Below, piece after piece: positions 1 through 11,335 of a stretch of 64,000 nt of DNA. Source of the DNA: Typhlomys cinereus (Eukaryota; Chordata; Mammalia; Rodentia; Platacanthomyidae); contig JALPQD010000295.1 of the NCBI GenBank assembly GCA_023101885.1, forward strand, positions 2,470,505 through 2,534,504, written 5' to 3'. How positions within the stretch are numbered: the first letter of the stretch is position 1; the number at the start of each line of letters is the position of its first letter. Made by a program: the position numbers and the translations under genes. Under the pieces are notes generated by a model. The model made no database searches. It saw only the letters and a list, made by a program, of their open reading frames with translations, and was not told the DNA's origin.

Positions 1-107
1 CATACATTTACATGTACATGAGTGCATTCCCATATCCATGTGAACACACATACACCTCATAAACATACACATGCAATAAAAAAATAAATAAATAAATAAA
101 TAAATAT
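1..107 (+). repeat. SINE 3' tail with (AAAT)n
   Basis: An A/C-rich stretch with many ACACATACAC-like words ends in a (TAAA)n run at about 78-104. This is the usual 3' tail of a rodent tRNA-derived SINE (B2/B3/B4 type); the body lies left of the window. The family cannot be fixed from the tail alone. Confidence 0.45.
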
Positions 108-957
108 CACAAGAATCTAACATACCAGGAAAGTTTTGGAAAAACCCAAGGTGAATCCTTGGTCAAAGGACTGAATCCCACACTTCATGCTAAAACTCTC
201 TCCTAATATTCTGAAGAATCCTTTAACATTTGGAAGGAAGCTGTCACAAAGCAGAAAGGGAATGCCAGAAGCCTCTTCTGCCACCCAGCTACTTACCACC
301 ATACAGAGTCCTTGGCAGTAGCTTTACTTCAGGGGCTACTTTCTCGATATAATGTCCACGTTTTCCAGGGCTAGCCTTGTCTGACATTTGCTCCCTTGTC
401 CACAAAGACACCAGAATGTGTCTTTTGCCTCCATTTGTCCGCTCGGGTCTTACGTGGTTGAACACTCTCCAGGATGGAAGATGCAACATGAAGAACTGAG
501 CTTGTCACTGCATCTCAAGACAGTGGCAAGTGAAGAACAGCAAGACACTCGCCAGCTGCAGGGTTTATGCACAGGGTGCAGGTGTCTGAGCACCACTGTG
601 GGCTGGTGGCAGAAGAGGATGGAGATGCACCCCTGGGCTTCGGGCTTAGACACAAAGAGCCATGTTACTGCTTTGTCACAAAACCAAACAGTTAAAGTTC
701 TTTTCCCTAAATCTTCATGTGTGCTCATTAATTTCATTAATTCTTCATTGATTCATTCTTCATATATGTTCAGCTTTTCTATATTAAATAGACACAGAAA
801 CAGCACAGGACACAGTCTGAATTCCTAAGAATATTACTATTAGAGCAGGGAGCAAGGAAGAAGGACAATGGCCAAGGCAGCATTAATTCTCTGTGTGCAT
901 AAACATCTGCCTAGAAAGTCAGGTCTCAATAAGGACTGCCTCGATAGATGGCATTCT
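108..957. other. Unassigned sequence, no gene seen
   Basis: I recognise no repeat or exon here. An open frame of 146 codons at 388-828 has no family resemblance and no clear splice context, so I treat it as chance. Confidence 0.5.
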
Positions 958-1740
958 GCAAATGGGACACTGACCCCTCTCCACTGCTGTGTCCTACTCC
1001 TATTCATCCTATTCCACCTACCTTTGAGTCTCCTCTTATAGTAAGATCTTCATTTAAACAGACTTTTATCTTTGGTTAAGAGGTGACCTTTGATACCAAT
1101 CAGGATGGAGCCAAGGGCAGTGCAGGAAAAGCAAACCTGAAAACAACAACAAAACGTATTCAGAACACCAAAGACCTACATTAATCACCTGGAACCAGAC
1201 CAGCCAAATTTCTCCCCATCCTAAAGCTCAGGGAACCTTGTGCAAGAGGGGGTGGCAAGACTGTAAGAGTCTAAAGATGGAGGACCATGATATGCAGGAT
1301 AGTCCACACAAGTTAGGACTGCAGCAGCCAGAATTGGACTTTGCATGACCTTAACAATGGTTGACATGTCAATGACCCCCCAAAGTCTAGCATGGATCAC
1401 AGGGGAGAAGGCTCCAGGCAGTAGGATCCTTAGAGGCAAGGGATTAACAGTCATAATAAAGTTCCCATGCTAATGAAGAGCCCAAGAAGAGGTTCTGGGC
1501 TATGCCACTGAGTCTTAACCCCTCACTAGGGTGGAGGACTCAGAGGGAGGTTTGGCATTCACACAAAAGGATGCTCCAGGGGATGGCAAGGAAGCAGGGG
1601 CAGGCACTGGGAGAAGGGGAGGGAGGGATGGGGGTGAAAGGAAGGGGAAAAGGGGGGAGAGTGCAAGGAGGGACTGGGGAGGGAAGGAGGGAGGGAGAGG
1701 ATGGGGGTACCTATTGAGCTTGTATGATGGGAATGTCTGA
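958..1740 (+). mobile_element. 5'-truncated L1, 3' UTR only (sense)
   Basis: The stretch matches, segment by segment, the L1 3' UTRs at 45600-46260 and 49220-49980: the AAATGGGACACTGA block, a CAGGATGGAG block near 1100, a CTCAGGGAACCTT block near 1230, a CCACTGAGT block near 1507 and the G/A-rich polypurine tract at about 1600-1705. It then ends with the GTACCTATTGAGCTTGTATG terminus. No ORF2 is left. An A-rich tail is no longer obvious, so the copy is moderately old. Confidence 0.8.
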
Positions 1741-2655
1741 TTCAAGTTCCCAATGGAATTACAGTTGGTGGTTTCTAGCATGTGTGGCTTCCAAGTCCTA
1801 GCCATAAGGACTCTTCTCTATCTGAGTAAGAATTGCAGGGGGCAAATCTCCTGGGCCTCAAGCTTATTGACCTGCCATGGATTTCTTCCCTTTCTCAGTA
1901 TTACCACTTGTTCATTCATTGTTCACTTAAGATGAATACGGCACCAGGACTGAGATGACAGAGATGACTGAATAATGTTTACATTTTCATACCAGCTTGA
2001 CCCGGGGGTTCATAGACAGAAAAAAGTGCAATTCATGACGACTTCTTGTCTCTTTGGCTTCAATCACTTCATATGCTAAATCTTGCTTATTTTCTAGTGC
2101 TTTTAGATGATTGTCCATTGATCTCCCAACTTTCCATTCTTTCCTCAGGGTCCTGTTACCTTTTCTCACAATACCTTCTCCCCTGGCTTCTCAGGTGACT
2201 GGATAGGCTCCAAGATGGTAGTCATAGAGAAGACTGCATTGACCATAAGGGAATGATCTATAAGCAATTACAGAAAAAAAAACCCTCTGATTTAACATTG
2301 GTTCAAAGCAAACAGGTTTTACTCTGCAGCAATATTTGGTAAGCTTCGGGAGGAAGAAATTCTATTATGCCAAATTTTCAGAATCCTGTACTGCAATGAT
2401 AAAGGTGTTTACATTCCATGACCACAGAACCCGCTGAAAGGGAGTTGTTCTGAGACCAGACAGATGGGGGAAAAATGCTAGGTAATTTAAATTTACACAG
2501 ATTTGGCTTCTTATGTTTACCAACAAGGAGCAAGAAACTCTGATGTCACTTTCCTGGGAATACCACCTTTAACAGAAAAGTATTTATTAGAAAGAGCTCA
2601 AAATTGAGCTAAGCATTGTACCCGTTGATTATTTTCCCTCCACACTTGACTTTGG
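1741..2655. other. Unassigned sequence
   Basis: I see no gene or recognisable repeat. Short open frames at 1753-1935 and 1987-2169 have no recognisable product. Confidence 0.45.
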
Positions 2656-2790
2656 ATGTGATTTATGACTATCCTATCATGGTAGAATATAACCTGCAAT
2701 TAAGAGCCAAAAAAAGCCCTTCTTCCCTAAGTTGTTTAGGTCAGCTATTTCTTGCAGCAACATGTAATGAAAACTAAGAAAACATTAAGA
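2656..2790 (+). mobile_element. MaLR LTR 3' end fragment
   Basis: The order of blocks fits the 3' end of an ORR1/MT-type MaLR LTR: a CTATCATGG block, AACCTGCAATTAAGAGCC, a decayed poly(A)-signal region followed by CCCTTCTTCCCTAAGTTG, then a GGTCAG...TTTCTTGCAGCAACA block and a terminal ACTAAGA. The upstream LTR part is missing or too diverged to see. Confidence 0.6.
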
Positions 2791-4566
2791 CAATCTATCC
2801 ATTTCTGTAAGAGCTGAGACACGGAACACATCTGCTTTATCTGTGGTCTGGACGCAGGCTGGGCTCCCGTGCTATCATCCTCTCCGTCTGCTCAAACAGC
2901 TCCTGGTCTAGGACCCAACATGGAAGGAAATATCTTGTTTTCCTCTTTCCTTATTTCTAAAGGTGTCACAGAAAAGAGAAGAGACAGAAGAGGATGAAGA
3001 GGAGGAAGAGAGGATCAAGAGGACAAAGAGGAAGAGAAGAATGATCTGACCTGCAGGGCTTCATGGGCTTATGGAAGTGCTGTCACATCAAGTCTGATAT
3101 GGACTTTTGGAACGACAGCCCCTGAATTTTCTACCATTTCTCTTTATCCCTAACCCATTTGCCTTGAGAACACATCTGACCTCCAACTCACAAGCCAGGA
3201 AGTGGGGAAGAGAGTGGAATTTTCATGGAGCAGCAGCTGTGTGCATTCAGTTTTACAACACAGACTCACTTGAATTGCACAGTCAACCATATAATAATGA
3301 ATATTATATTCCCATTTTGTGAAAGAGGGGGACTTCAAGAGATTAAATAACATTCTCACAGTCTTAGAGCTAATTAGTACCAGAGCGATTATGTTAGTCT
3401 AAAGTCCTTGCAGCTCCCATGACTGCATACAACAAGAGGGAGGCACATGCCAGCTCTCTTTTCTTCTCTTCTTGACTCTCTGTTAAGGAGTCAAGAAACT
3501 ACTGCTCAGAGATAGAAGATTGCTTAGCTGAGTCGTACTCCTGGAATATCAAGAACTCTGGTTCTTGGTCCCTCTGGTCATCAGCTTCAAGTCTCAGCAG
3601 GAATCTGGACCGAGTGCTGAGGTTTCAGCTGGGTAGCTGGTATGTAGGGCACAGCAGCATAATTACTGCAGTCCTTGGCAGCCAGATGCCTCCTAGTGCT
3701 CTTTCTCGGTGGATTTCAAGTAAACTTGGAAGTCTAGTTGCTTTGTTGTTTATTGTTGATAGCAGGAGGGAGGGATTTTTTAAAAAAAATTCTGAGTAAA
3801 GAGGGTTTTCCAAATTTCAAAACAAAATAAGACAAAACAAAAGTCTGGTCATCTATTTTGGGTCCGTCTGTCAATCTCAGTCTCAACACTGCCTTCCTGG
3901 CACTGCGATAGCAATATTGGTCTGTCATTTGGTTGCCATTTCTTTGTGGTTCTGTTTGTAGAATGGAAAGAAATTGTGGTCTCTTGAAGATTCCAGTCTG
4001 GATCTTTATACGAAGTCTTTTTGGTGAAAGATACGCAAAGGTAATCCTTCCTACCTAGGAAAGGGCCATATCTTTATCACTGTGAAGAAGCACCAGCACA
4101 CAGATGAGCAAGGAATTAAATGTGGAAGTGATGTGGCTTGGTCTTCTTTTCTTCATTCCAGTTTTATAGATGAGGAACCTGCAACTCACATTATGTGGCC
4201 ATTCACCTTGTGTAACAGAGGCAGTCCAAACTACGTCTTTGCCCTCTAGCATATGCACCACTGACATTAAATTGCACACCAAAATTGGTGAACAATACCC
4301 ACGTTCTGCTCTGCTATGGTGTTTGTGGTCATAGCCTTCTTTCTACTATTAATTTCAAAGAATAAATACACACTCATTTCCATTAACACATTAGTTATCA
4401 GTCAAACGACCCTCAAAGTATTTACCTTTTGGTACTACCTATTTATTCAAGAATTTCATAAATGAAATATGCAGCATAAAAACTCAGCTTTCATTTATTG
4501 GTGTGTTGATTTTAGACCAGCTACTCAGCCTGAAATTTCAGCTATTCTTGAGCATAAGCAATTACT
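2791..4566. other. Unassigned sequence with a GA-rich patch
   Basis: No gene is supported. Positions 2972-3043 are a purine-rich AAGAGGA-type patch. Open frames of 60-75 codons (3107-3322, 3614-3799 and the antisense 4055-4282) show no domain and no related copies. Confidence 0.45.
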
Positions 4567-4584
4567 AAAGTTTGATGTGCTGTT

Positions 4585-4791
4585 GGGGCTGGAGAGGTGG
4601 CTCAGGGGTTAAGTCTCCGCCTTGCAGGCGGAAGGTCCTGAGTTCAGATCCTAGACCCCACGTATAGATGCTGGGCAGAAGTGGGGGTGGCCTGCGTTTC
4701 TAGTCCTGGTGGGCGGAGCCTGTGAATCCCAGGGCAGAGTAAACAAGGAGGAGGTGGAGGCGACTATGGTAGTTCCCGAGTTCGCCCGTAG

Positions 4792-4838
<47 letters not shown>

Positions 4839-4881
4839 TGCACACATACACAATTGAATAAATAATAATAAAAAGATTAAA
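4585..4881 (+). mobile_element. Young B2-like SINE with (CA)n tail and intact 18-bp TSD
   Basis: The element starts GGGGCTGGAGAGGTGGCTCA (tRNA-like A-box region) and has a B-box-like AGTTCAGATCC at 4641-4651, so it derives from a tRNA gene with an internal Pol III promoter. The body runs to about 4793, then a (CA)n tract, then an A-rich tail. It is flanked by a perfect duplication, AAAGTTTGATGTGCTGTT, at 4567-4584 and 4882-4899, the mark of L1-machinery insertion. Related copies lie at 14192, 30787 and 52402. The head matches mouse B2 but the body (CTTGCAGGCGGAAGG, CCTGCGTTTCT) does not, which suggests a lineage-specific family. Confidence 0.93.
4794..4835. repeat. (CA)n microsatellite in SINE tail
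   Basis: An uninterrupted CA run forms the tail of the SINE at 4585-4881. The tract is part of the family consensus, since all the young copies carry it, and is not an independent expansion. Confidence 0.95.
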
Positions 4882-5735
4882 AAAGTTTGATGTGCTGTTT
4901 ATCCAAGTAACAAATATGCATTTTAACTTATGTCTTCAATGGTTGCACTCAGAGTAGGCCACTAAAGGATAGATTTGAGATTTCAGAGCAGGTTGGTGGG
5001 ATATAATTCTCGAGTTGAAATTGTGTGTGAAATCATACTATGTACACATTTAACCCTATAGGTAAGGCTTATCTTGTCCTAAAATGATGAGATGTGGAAA
5101 ATTTTAAAGCAAACCATGCTCTATTTTTGATGTTGGAGGAAAGTCCCATATGGGGACAGTAGTGTGTCCCTCTGGCCTTTGCTTGGAACTAGGAAGCAGT
5201 AATGGGTTGTATTCATCTTCTGCCACAGGTTCTGTGTATGTTGATAGTGCTGATGTGATTGCCATAGGCTAAGAAATAGAGAGAAGAATCATCCCTTAGA
5301 GGAGGCATTCCCTCTTGAATTACCATATCAATCCTCAAAATTCTCCTAATCTATGTGCCGAAAGAGAGGAATAGTCCTCAATATATGAAGGTTCCCTGTT
5401 CAGTGATAGACGTTACTTCGGATCCATCACTAACTGGGCTCCCATTGAGCCCTTGGCAAACTCACAGCTGATTCTGAGGTGCGAGAGTTCACATTAGTCC
5501 ACTGGAAGAGCAAGTGCTTTTGGGTGGATTCCAGATGGAATCCTTATACACGCCACTCATGATGAAGTAGAAGGTGAGATAAGCTTAGGAGGGAAGGTAT
5601 TTCTTTGTGAGCTAATCATCACAGTCAGGGGGGAATAAAGACAAGAAAATGTCTTAAGGCAGGCTAAAATATTTGAGGTCCTTGAGTTATTCTAAGGAAG
5701 AGATTTTTGAGGAACTATTGTTTGCACTATCCTCT

Positions 5736-5985
5736 ATGGGGTAAGAGATGGCTTAATGGTTAGTCTTTGCCTAGCAAGCAAAAGGACCTTAGTTTGGATC
5801 CCTAGATCTCACATAAAAAATTCTGGGCTGAAATGGCAGTAGCCTGTAGTTCTGGCCCTGGAAGCTGGAGCTTGAGAAATCCCAAAACGATAAGGTTGAA
5901 GAATAATCCAGGATGATTCTTGATGTCACCCCTGGGCCCCCCATAGCTACACACATGGTACACACACATACACCCACCCAAATGC

Positions 5986-6034
<49 letters not shown>

Positions 6035-6045
6035 GCAATTAGAAT
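5736..6045 (+). mobile_element. Older B2-like SINE with long (CA)n tail
   Basis: GAGATGGCTTAATGGTTAG, TTGCCTAGCAAGC and a TTTGGATCC B-box-like segment match the tRNA-related head of the young SINEs with many changes. A later AATCCAGGATGATT block is shared with the copy at 26830. The (CA)n tail runs 5987-6030. Divergence suggests an older subfamily. Antisense open frames across the CA tract are low-complexity artefacts. Confidence 0.8.
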
Positions 6046-7019
6046 ACCCTTTACCCAGGTATTATTACTGTAATTGTCTCTGGTGATCCTGAGGCAGGAG
6101 AACTGATTGGACAAGGGAGTCGAGATGAATTGATTTAGAAACTCTGGCTGAACTTTGAAAAGGTCAAGTCAAAGTCACTTATTTGTAGCCTCACTAAGTA
6201 GAGGTCAGATGGAAGAACAAATTCCTCACTGGAAATTTATTTCCTTCTGCTATCCACTTTGGCTAGGTAAATACTCTCTGGACTTCTATGTCTCTGGCTT
6301 TCTTGCAAATGTTAAATAAACCCATTGGAATGAATAGAGAATGGTATTACTTCAGCTCAAATTCTAATGAGCACTTTCACATTGTCATAGTGTAAATATT
6401 GAAGTTATAAGAGACAGTCCAGGGACCAACTAATTTTCTGAAAGACCTTAAGTGCTTGCACAGTGTCTAAATTCTATGCCAAAGAACTATATCCTCATTT
6501 AGTACAGATTCGAAAGTTCTCTAAACCAAAGTCTCTGGGTGCTTCTAAGAGCCTATCCAGATGGAATACCTTGAAGACCCAAGGGATGTTAAAAAGAGAA
6601 ACATTTTCTTCTTTTATGCCACCCATCAGTTAGGAGTGGGAAACTGAGGATGCTGGAGAGGGTCACTGTCAGAGTAGGACTTTGCGTCTGTCCAGTTCAG
6701 TGCTCTTCTCCCTCCCTTCTGATGGGCCAAGGCCAGAGGCCAGAGCAAAGGTATCTTCACAGTGCGTTGATGCTTTGTATCCTCAGACCATGTCTGTCAC
6801 TGCTTCTTATTCTTGTTCCTGGAGGCCACAGTGTTTATCTACCTCTTGTAACTCGTAATTTTTCTTTGGACTGACTTCTTTTCAGTCCTCATGACCTAGC
6901 AAGTGTCAGAATTACCAAATTCAGCTGAAAAGTTGAGGAACTGTGGCCAAACACGATGCTGTTTGACTTTAGATGGCTAGATGATGGAATCTTTTAAAAC
7001 ATGGTATTTTTTATTATCA
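6046..7019. other. Unassigned sequence
   Basis: No repeat or exon is recognised. The 74-codon open frame at 6650-6874 shows nothing familiar. Confidence 0.45.
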
Positions 7020-7028
7020 GAGAGAAAG

Positions 7029-7109
<81 letters not shown>

Positions 7110-7114
7110 GAGGC

Positions 7115-7145
<31 letters not shown>

Positions 7146-7305
7146 CAAGGTATGCACATGTGCATTTGGTCCAGCACAAGTGTACAGGACAGAAGATAAC
7201 TTTTGGAAGTTAGTACTCTTCTTCCACTGTTTGTGTTCCAGGATAGATCTCAGGTAACCAGGTTTGTGCATAGACACCTTTACCTGATGAGCTCTCTTGT
7301 TGGTC
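7020..7305 (-). mobile_element. B3-like SINE (antisense) with expanded (GA)n
   Basis: After a (GA)n tract at about 7027-7146 come a GTATGCACATGTGCA segment, then GGACAGAAGATAACTTTTGG and blocks corresponding to the B3 consensus read on the minus strand (GGAGGTCAGAGGACAAC..., TTCCACCATGTG, AGGCTTG). The SINE body is heavily diverged; the GA tract is the expanded A-rich tail. Confidence 0.6.
7027..7146. repeat. (GA)n microsatellite, about 120 bp
   Basis: An almost pure GA run with a few GGAG, GGCAG and AAAG interruptions. Arg-Glu and Ser-Leu open frames on the two strands here are artefacts of the repeat. Confidence 0.97.
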
Positions 7306-7850
7306 TCAGGATGATGAAATTTTATGGCAAAAAATAATAGGAACGAGACCAAGATGCATACCATGAGGGAGACCAGCAATACTCCTTTGGGACTTCACTG
7401 GCTAGAGGTGGCTAGGTTGCTCATTTGAAAAATGGATGCAGCAGACTTCTCTAGTGTGGGCTGTTTTCTCTGGTGGTTTTTTTCATGTGTACAAATACCA
7501 TGACCCATAGTATTACAGGATAGTGGAAAGTGATCTGAACTAGGAACTGGTGAGTTTCTCCTGTCAAGTCATCATCTGGTGTACATAGTCTGGCCTCATG
7601 GTTTAGGCTGAACTTTCTGGAAAGGTTGAGGGGCTTGATGTGCTTGGGCTTTTCAGAAAGTATAAAAATAGTGTTGAACAAATATACATCCACTCCAATA
7701 GTCTCAAAGATGAAGGCAGCATAGGAGACAGACATAATGTGATGGCAGAGACGCCAAGCCTTTCCTCCCATTTGGTTACTGAACTGATCTCTGTAGGTAA
7801 AGAAGAGTTAGTTAAAGAAGAGTTAGTTTTTTAGGCAAAAGTAGCTGTGA
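7306..7850. other. Unassigned sequence
   Basis: No gene is seen. A 106-codon antisense open frame at 7451-7771 has no recognisable features. A short tandem GTTAGTTAAAGAAGA duplication lies at about 7797-7828. Confidence 0.4.
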
Positions 7851-8195
7851 TGGTTAGATTTAATTGGCAACACATCAGGATCTGGAATCACCTTGGCAAA
7901 TGCCTCCAGGCATCCTGTGAGGGATTGTCTTGGGGTGTGAAGACCTGTCCACTGTGGAAGGCACCATTCCCCGGTTCTGTATTGCAGAAAAAGGAGGAAG
8001 TGAGCTGAGCATGCACACACTCTCCTTCCTCTCTACTTCCTGGTTGTAGATCTATGTGACCAGCTGCTTCACGCTTCCTGCTGCTTAACTTCCTGCCATC
8101 ATGGACCACACCTTGAACTGTGAATTGAAATAAACCCTTCCTTCCTTATGTTGCCTTTGTCAGGGTATTTATCATAGAAACAGGAAAGGAATCCA
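7851..8195 (+). mobile_element. MaLR-like solo LTR (sense)
   Basis: It begins TGATGGTTAGATTTAATTGG and has the ordered blocks of a rodent MaLR-type LTR: GGGATTGTCTTGGGG, the GTCCACTGTGGAAGGCACCA block, GAGCTGAGCATGCA, CATCATGGACCACACC, the poly(A)-signal region AATAAACCCTTCCTTCC at about 8129 and a GTCAGGGTATTTATCA block. No internal region or second LTR accompanies it, so it is a solo LTR. Such LTRs carry a poly(A) signal but no coding capacity. Confidence 0.8.
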
Positions 8196-9064
8196 AAACT
8201 TCAGTCTTCAAGTTTCTGCAAGGATAACCCAGTCAACTATTATCATATCGTCATATCACATACGTCAGAGGTAGTATCGAAGGTATACAAAACCAATGCT
8301 ATATTGCTTAGCTTTGTGAACTACAAATTAGTGATTTTTAAAGATGAATAAAATGTCACGATTTTGCTCTGACAGATTGTCTAACATCTGAAGTCATTCT
8401 GGGGGCTTATTGGACATTTTTGTGAAGCAAGATTTTTCCTCAACCACAATTCCCACTTGTTTTTGTTTGTCACTGGCATGGCAGTTTCACACTGCACTGG
8501 TTTCAGCATGGTGAAGTCTTGAGGGGCTTCTGGCCTAGTAGAATTCTGGTACAGTCTCATCTAGTTTTAATGACAAAACTTTTTAGAAGCCTGCTTTCAA
8601 TGTGGAGCAGGTCAAGTGCCTCAAGTTTGTTTGTCTTCTTGCAGTCGTCTCCATCTATCTTTCCTCTGTCTCTAGCTAGCTGTCTTCTTTCCATTTCCCC
8701 TCTGGAAGGATCTAGAAACATTATTTTATTTCCAAGTAAAAGTGGCTCACTAAGCAGAATATGCCTAATAACTTGTATTTCTGAATAGAAATAGTGAGCA
8801 CTATTTTTTAAATAGTCAAATTCCGAAGAAAAAGAAAGGCAGCATTCCATTACACTGTAGATAATAGACTTTAAGTCTCTCTTCTTGCTCCAGGGTTTGG
8901 AGTATATAAATGTATGTTTTGGGGAGATATAGATAAATATACTTATTATAATTCACTTTCAGATAGGCTAGGTATATTTCAATATTCTAATATTATAGCC
9001 TATAGCCTAGCATTTAAAAATGTTTTTATTGGATGATTTTTTTCCTCATTATAAAAGTATGTGC
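8196..9064. other. Unassigned sequence
   Basis: I recognise no repeat or gene. Open frames of 89 and 97 codons on opposite strands (8519-8788, 8557-8850) overlap and have no family resemblance. Confidence 0.45.
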
Positions 9065-9290
9065 TTCAGTGTTCATTGCTGCATGATTTGTAAAAGCTAA
9101 GTCATGAAACTACTCAGTGTGCAACAACAGGGATTCCTTTGTTCACACACATACATGTATGCATGCCATAAAGAAAAAAATGAGTTTATGTTAACTGTAG
9201 AAAAATGGATATAACTGGAGATTATCAGTCTCAGAAAGACAAATATCACATCTTTTTTCTCCTTTGTGGGTCTAGATTTTATAGGTATAT
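9065..9290 (+). mobile_element. Old L1 ORF2/3' UTR fragment (sense)
   Basis: Blocks typical of the end of L1 ORF2 appear in order: TTCATTGCTGCATGATTTGT, AGTGTGCAACAACAGG, AAAAATGGATATAACTGGAG, AGAAAGACAAATATCACAT and TTTGTGGGTCTAGA. The same order is seen at 17700-18170. Many substitutions and no open frame mark it as old. Confidence 0.7.
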
Positions 9291-9926
9291 GTATTAGTCA
9301 GAGTTTTCTGAAGAGACAGAATCTATAGAATGTAATATATAAAAATAAGCTTATTAAATTAACTTATGATAAAAAATAGTGTTCTTCAAAATAGCCACCC
9401 ATAGGTGCTTCATTCTTGACCGGAATGTTCCACAAAGTCAAAATATCCCAAGAAGATATCAAGCCTTTACTTCTCTGGAGGATCGAAGATGCTGGGTTCC
9501 GACGTCAGTGAAGCTCTGATGTAAGCGATGAATAGTGAACAGCAGCAAGGCCTAGAGACCAGGCTCCAAAGGCAGTGGGAACAGCAACAACGTGGTGGAA
9601 AAGATGAAGCTCAGAGTCAGCCAAAGATGGAGGCAGCGACAGCAGCAACAAAGCAAGCCATGATGTTTTAAAAGTGAACGATGCTCACAGAATGGACTCC
9701 ACTGCAAGATGACACAAGATAAGGGAAGAGCAAGTCCCTCTTCCTTGCACTTCCTATTATCGGATCCACCACTGGAAAGTACCACCCACTATGGGCTGGG
9801 TTCTCCACAGCAATCAATCAAGTACCTGCAGACTTGTTCGGGGTGGTTCCAGCCATTAATTCTCCACAGCTGTACCCTAAACAGTCTGCAACTGTCAAGT
9901 TGACACTAAAATGCAACCATAACAGT
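9291..9926 (-). mobile_element. MaLR-like LTR, long form (antisense)
   Basis: On the minus strand it opens TGTTATGG...AGTGTCAACTTGACAG and closes ...GACTAATAC, the ends expected for a MaLR-type LTR (TG...CA, with CTAATACA). Minus-strand blocks include a CCCACTATGG-like segment and a hinge rich in GCTGCTG. At about 630 bp it is longer than the copies at 7851 and 9946 and may be a different subfamily. The antisense 77-codon frame inside is not a gene. Confidence 0.6.
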
Positions 9927-9945
9927 GTATAAACCATGTGTATAC

Positions 9946-10290
9946 TGTCATGGCTTGAATGAGTTGTTCCCCATAGGCTCATGTATTTGGATCCTTATCT
10001 GTTGTTAATGTTTGGGTAAATCATGGTACTTTCCACCTCTTGCTGGAGGAAGGCAGGCCACAGGTGCAGGCCTTGAGATTTGGTAGCCCAGCCTTGCTTC
10101 TGAAGTTTTCTTGCTCTCTCTGACTTTGTGATGAAGGCTATGATTGGAACCAGCTTCTGCCACCCACTATGCCTTTGCCCCCATAATGCACTGTATACTC
10201 TCTGGAACCATAAGCAAATAAATCTCATTTTCTCCTTTAAATTGTGTGTGTATTGTGTTAGGGCAACAAAAAGAAGAGTAGCTATCACAT
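9946..10290 (+). mobile_element. ORR1/MLT1-like MaLR solo LTR (sense)
   Basis: Ordered MaLR blocks are CATGGCTTGAATGAGTTG, CCCATAGGCTCATGTATTTG, a GGTACTTTCCACCTCTTGC block, GGAGGAAGGCAGG, GGCCTTGAGATTTGG, GCTCTCTCTGACTTTGTG, CACTGTATACTCTCTGGAAC and the poly(A)-signal AATAAATCTCATTTTC at about 10216. No partner LTR is adjacent. Closely related copies are at 11336 and 53235. Confidence 0.85.
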
Positions 10291-10369
10291 GTATCGATAA
10301 CATGAAATCAGAAGCAAAGCTGTTTGGAGAAAAGGGGAAATAATAGGACAGTAAATGGCAATGCTCTCC

Positions 10370-10790
10370 CAGAATCAGGCCACACCAATCTTTCCCCATC
10401 CTAAGGCTTGAGGCATGATTGAAATACCAACATGCCCCTACAGAGTATGAGGAATTGAAGAAAGGTAGATCACATAGGGGAAACCTTATGGACTAGAGCA
10501 GGATGAGTGAAGGGAAATGCCCCTGTTAGTGGGGGAGTCCCAAGGAGGGTCAACTTGGTATGCCACAGAGGCCTGAACCCTCACAAGAGTAGGCAAACCA
10601 GAGGGAGGGTGGAGGAAATAGAATGGACTGATAAAGGGAAGAGAGGGGAATGGGAGGGTGGGGGCATGGAGGGAAACAGGGAATAGTATTCAAAAAGCTT
10701 GTAAAACTAAAAAATAAAGTAAAAAAAGAAACAAACAATAAAAGAAAAAAACCCCACAAAAAATAGGAGATATAAAAAGGGAGAGCAGTG
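10370..10790 (+). mobile_element. Old L1 3' UTR (sense)
   Basis: CAGGCCACACCAATCTTTCC, CCATCCTAAGGCTTGAGG, CCACAGAGGCCTGAACCC and the G/A-rich tract at about 10600-10680 correspond to the polypurine-type L1 3' UTR. It ends AAAGCTTGTAAAACTAAAAA and an A-rich tail with C interruptions. It is more diverged than the copy at 958. Confidence 0.65.
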
Positions 10791-11114
10791 GGGTATGGGA
10801 GAATATATTCAAAGTACACTATATATGTAAATGAAAATGACTTTATTTACATTAATAGGTAAAATGCAATAGTAATACTAAAAAAGTATGTGCTCATTGA
10901 AGGAAAAAAGATGATTTATATAATTATAGAAAAGAAGGAAACCATCTGTTCAGTAAAAACAACAATGTAATTTTGGTATGTTTCTTTCTAGCCCTTGGCT
11001 TTAAATACATTTTCTTACATTATTGAGAAATTTTTTATTATATATCCAATTTATGACAACCATTTCCCATTCATATTACAGCAAAATGTATTTCACAAGT
11101 GATTTAAAACTCTC
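10791..11114. other. AT-rich unassigned sequence
   Basis: A-rich and T-rich non-coding sequence, partly the decayed tail of the preceding L1. I recognise nothing else. Confidence 0.4.
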
Positions 11115-11330
11115 AAAAATATAATTTTTTAATCTTATTTTTAATTACAAATTGAAAAATTATAGTTGTATACATTCATGGGGTGCAAAGTGATATAATG
11201 ATTTATGACTCAATGTGGAATAACTAAATCAATTTAATTAGCATATTAATCACCTCAAATATCTATTTTTTAGAGCAAGAATATGCAAAATTTACTCTTT
11301 AGTGATTCTGATGTGCAAACTACATTATTT
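11115..11330 (-). mobile_element. Ancient mammalian L1 (L1MA/L1MB-like) 3' end (antisense)
   Basis: TTATAGTTGTATACATTCAT, a GGGGTGCAAAGTGATATAAT block, AATTAGCATATTAATCACCT and a CAAATAT block are the order seen in antisense 3' ends of pan-eutherian L1MA/L1MB elements, after a T-rich tract. This implies insertion before the rodent-specific repeats around it. Confidence 0.65.
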
Positions 11331-11335
11331 AGTAT

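Noticed and set aside
388..828. 146-codon open frame as a host gene
   Set aside because: It has no recognisable domain, repeats elsewhere or splice context, and overlaps an equally open antisense frame. The length is not exceptional for 64 kb of sequence.
4585..4660. Functional tRNA gene
   Set aside because: The A and B boxes belong to a SINE with CA tail and target-site duplication. The region does not fold into a complete tRNA with intact arms as far as I can see.
5789..6038. Cys/Val-rich open frames over CA/GT tracts (also near 20341, 26789, 30767, 50019, 52326 and 55398)
   Set aside because: Each is driven by a dinucleotide repeat at a SINE tail or standing alone. None has unique coding sequence.
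6977..7379. Arg/Glu-rich and Ser/Leu-rich open frames
   Set aside because: They are translations of the (GA)n microsatellite in several frames and both strands.
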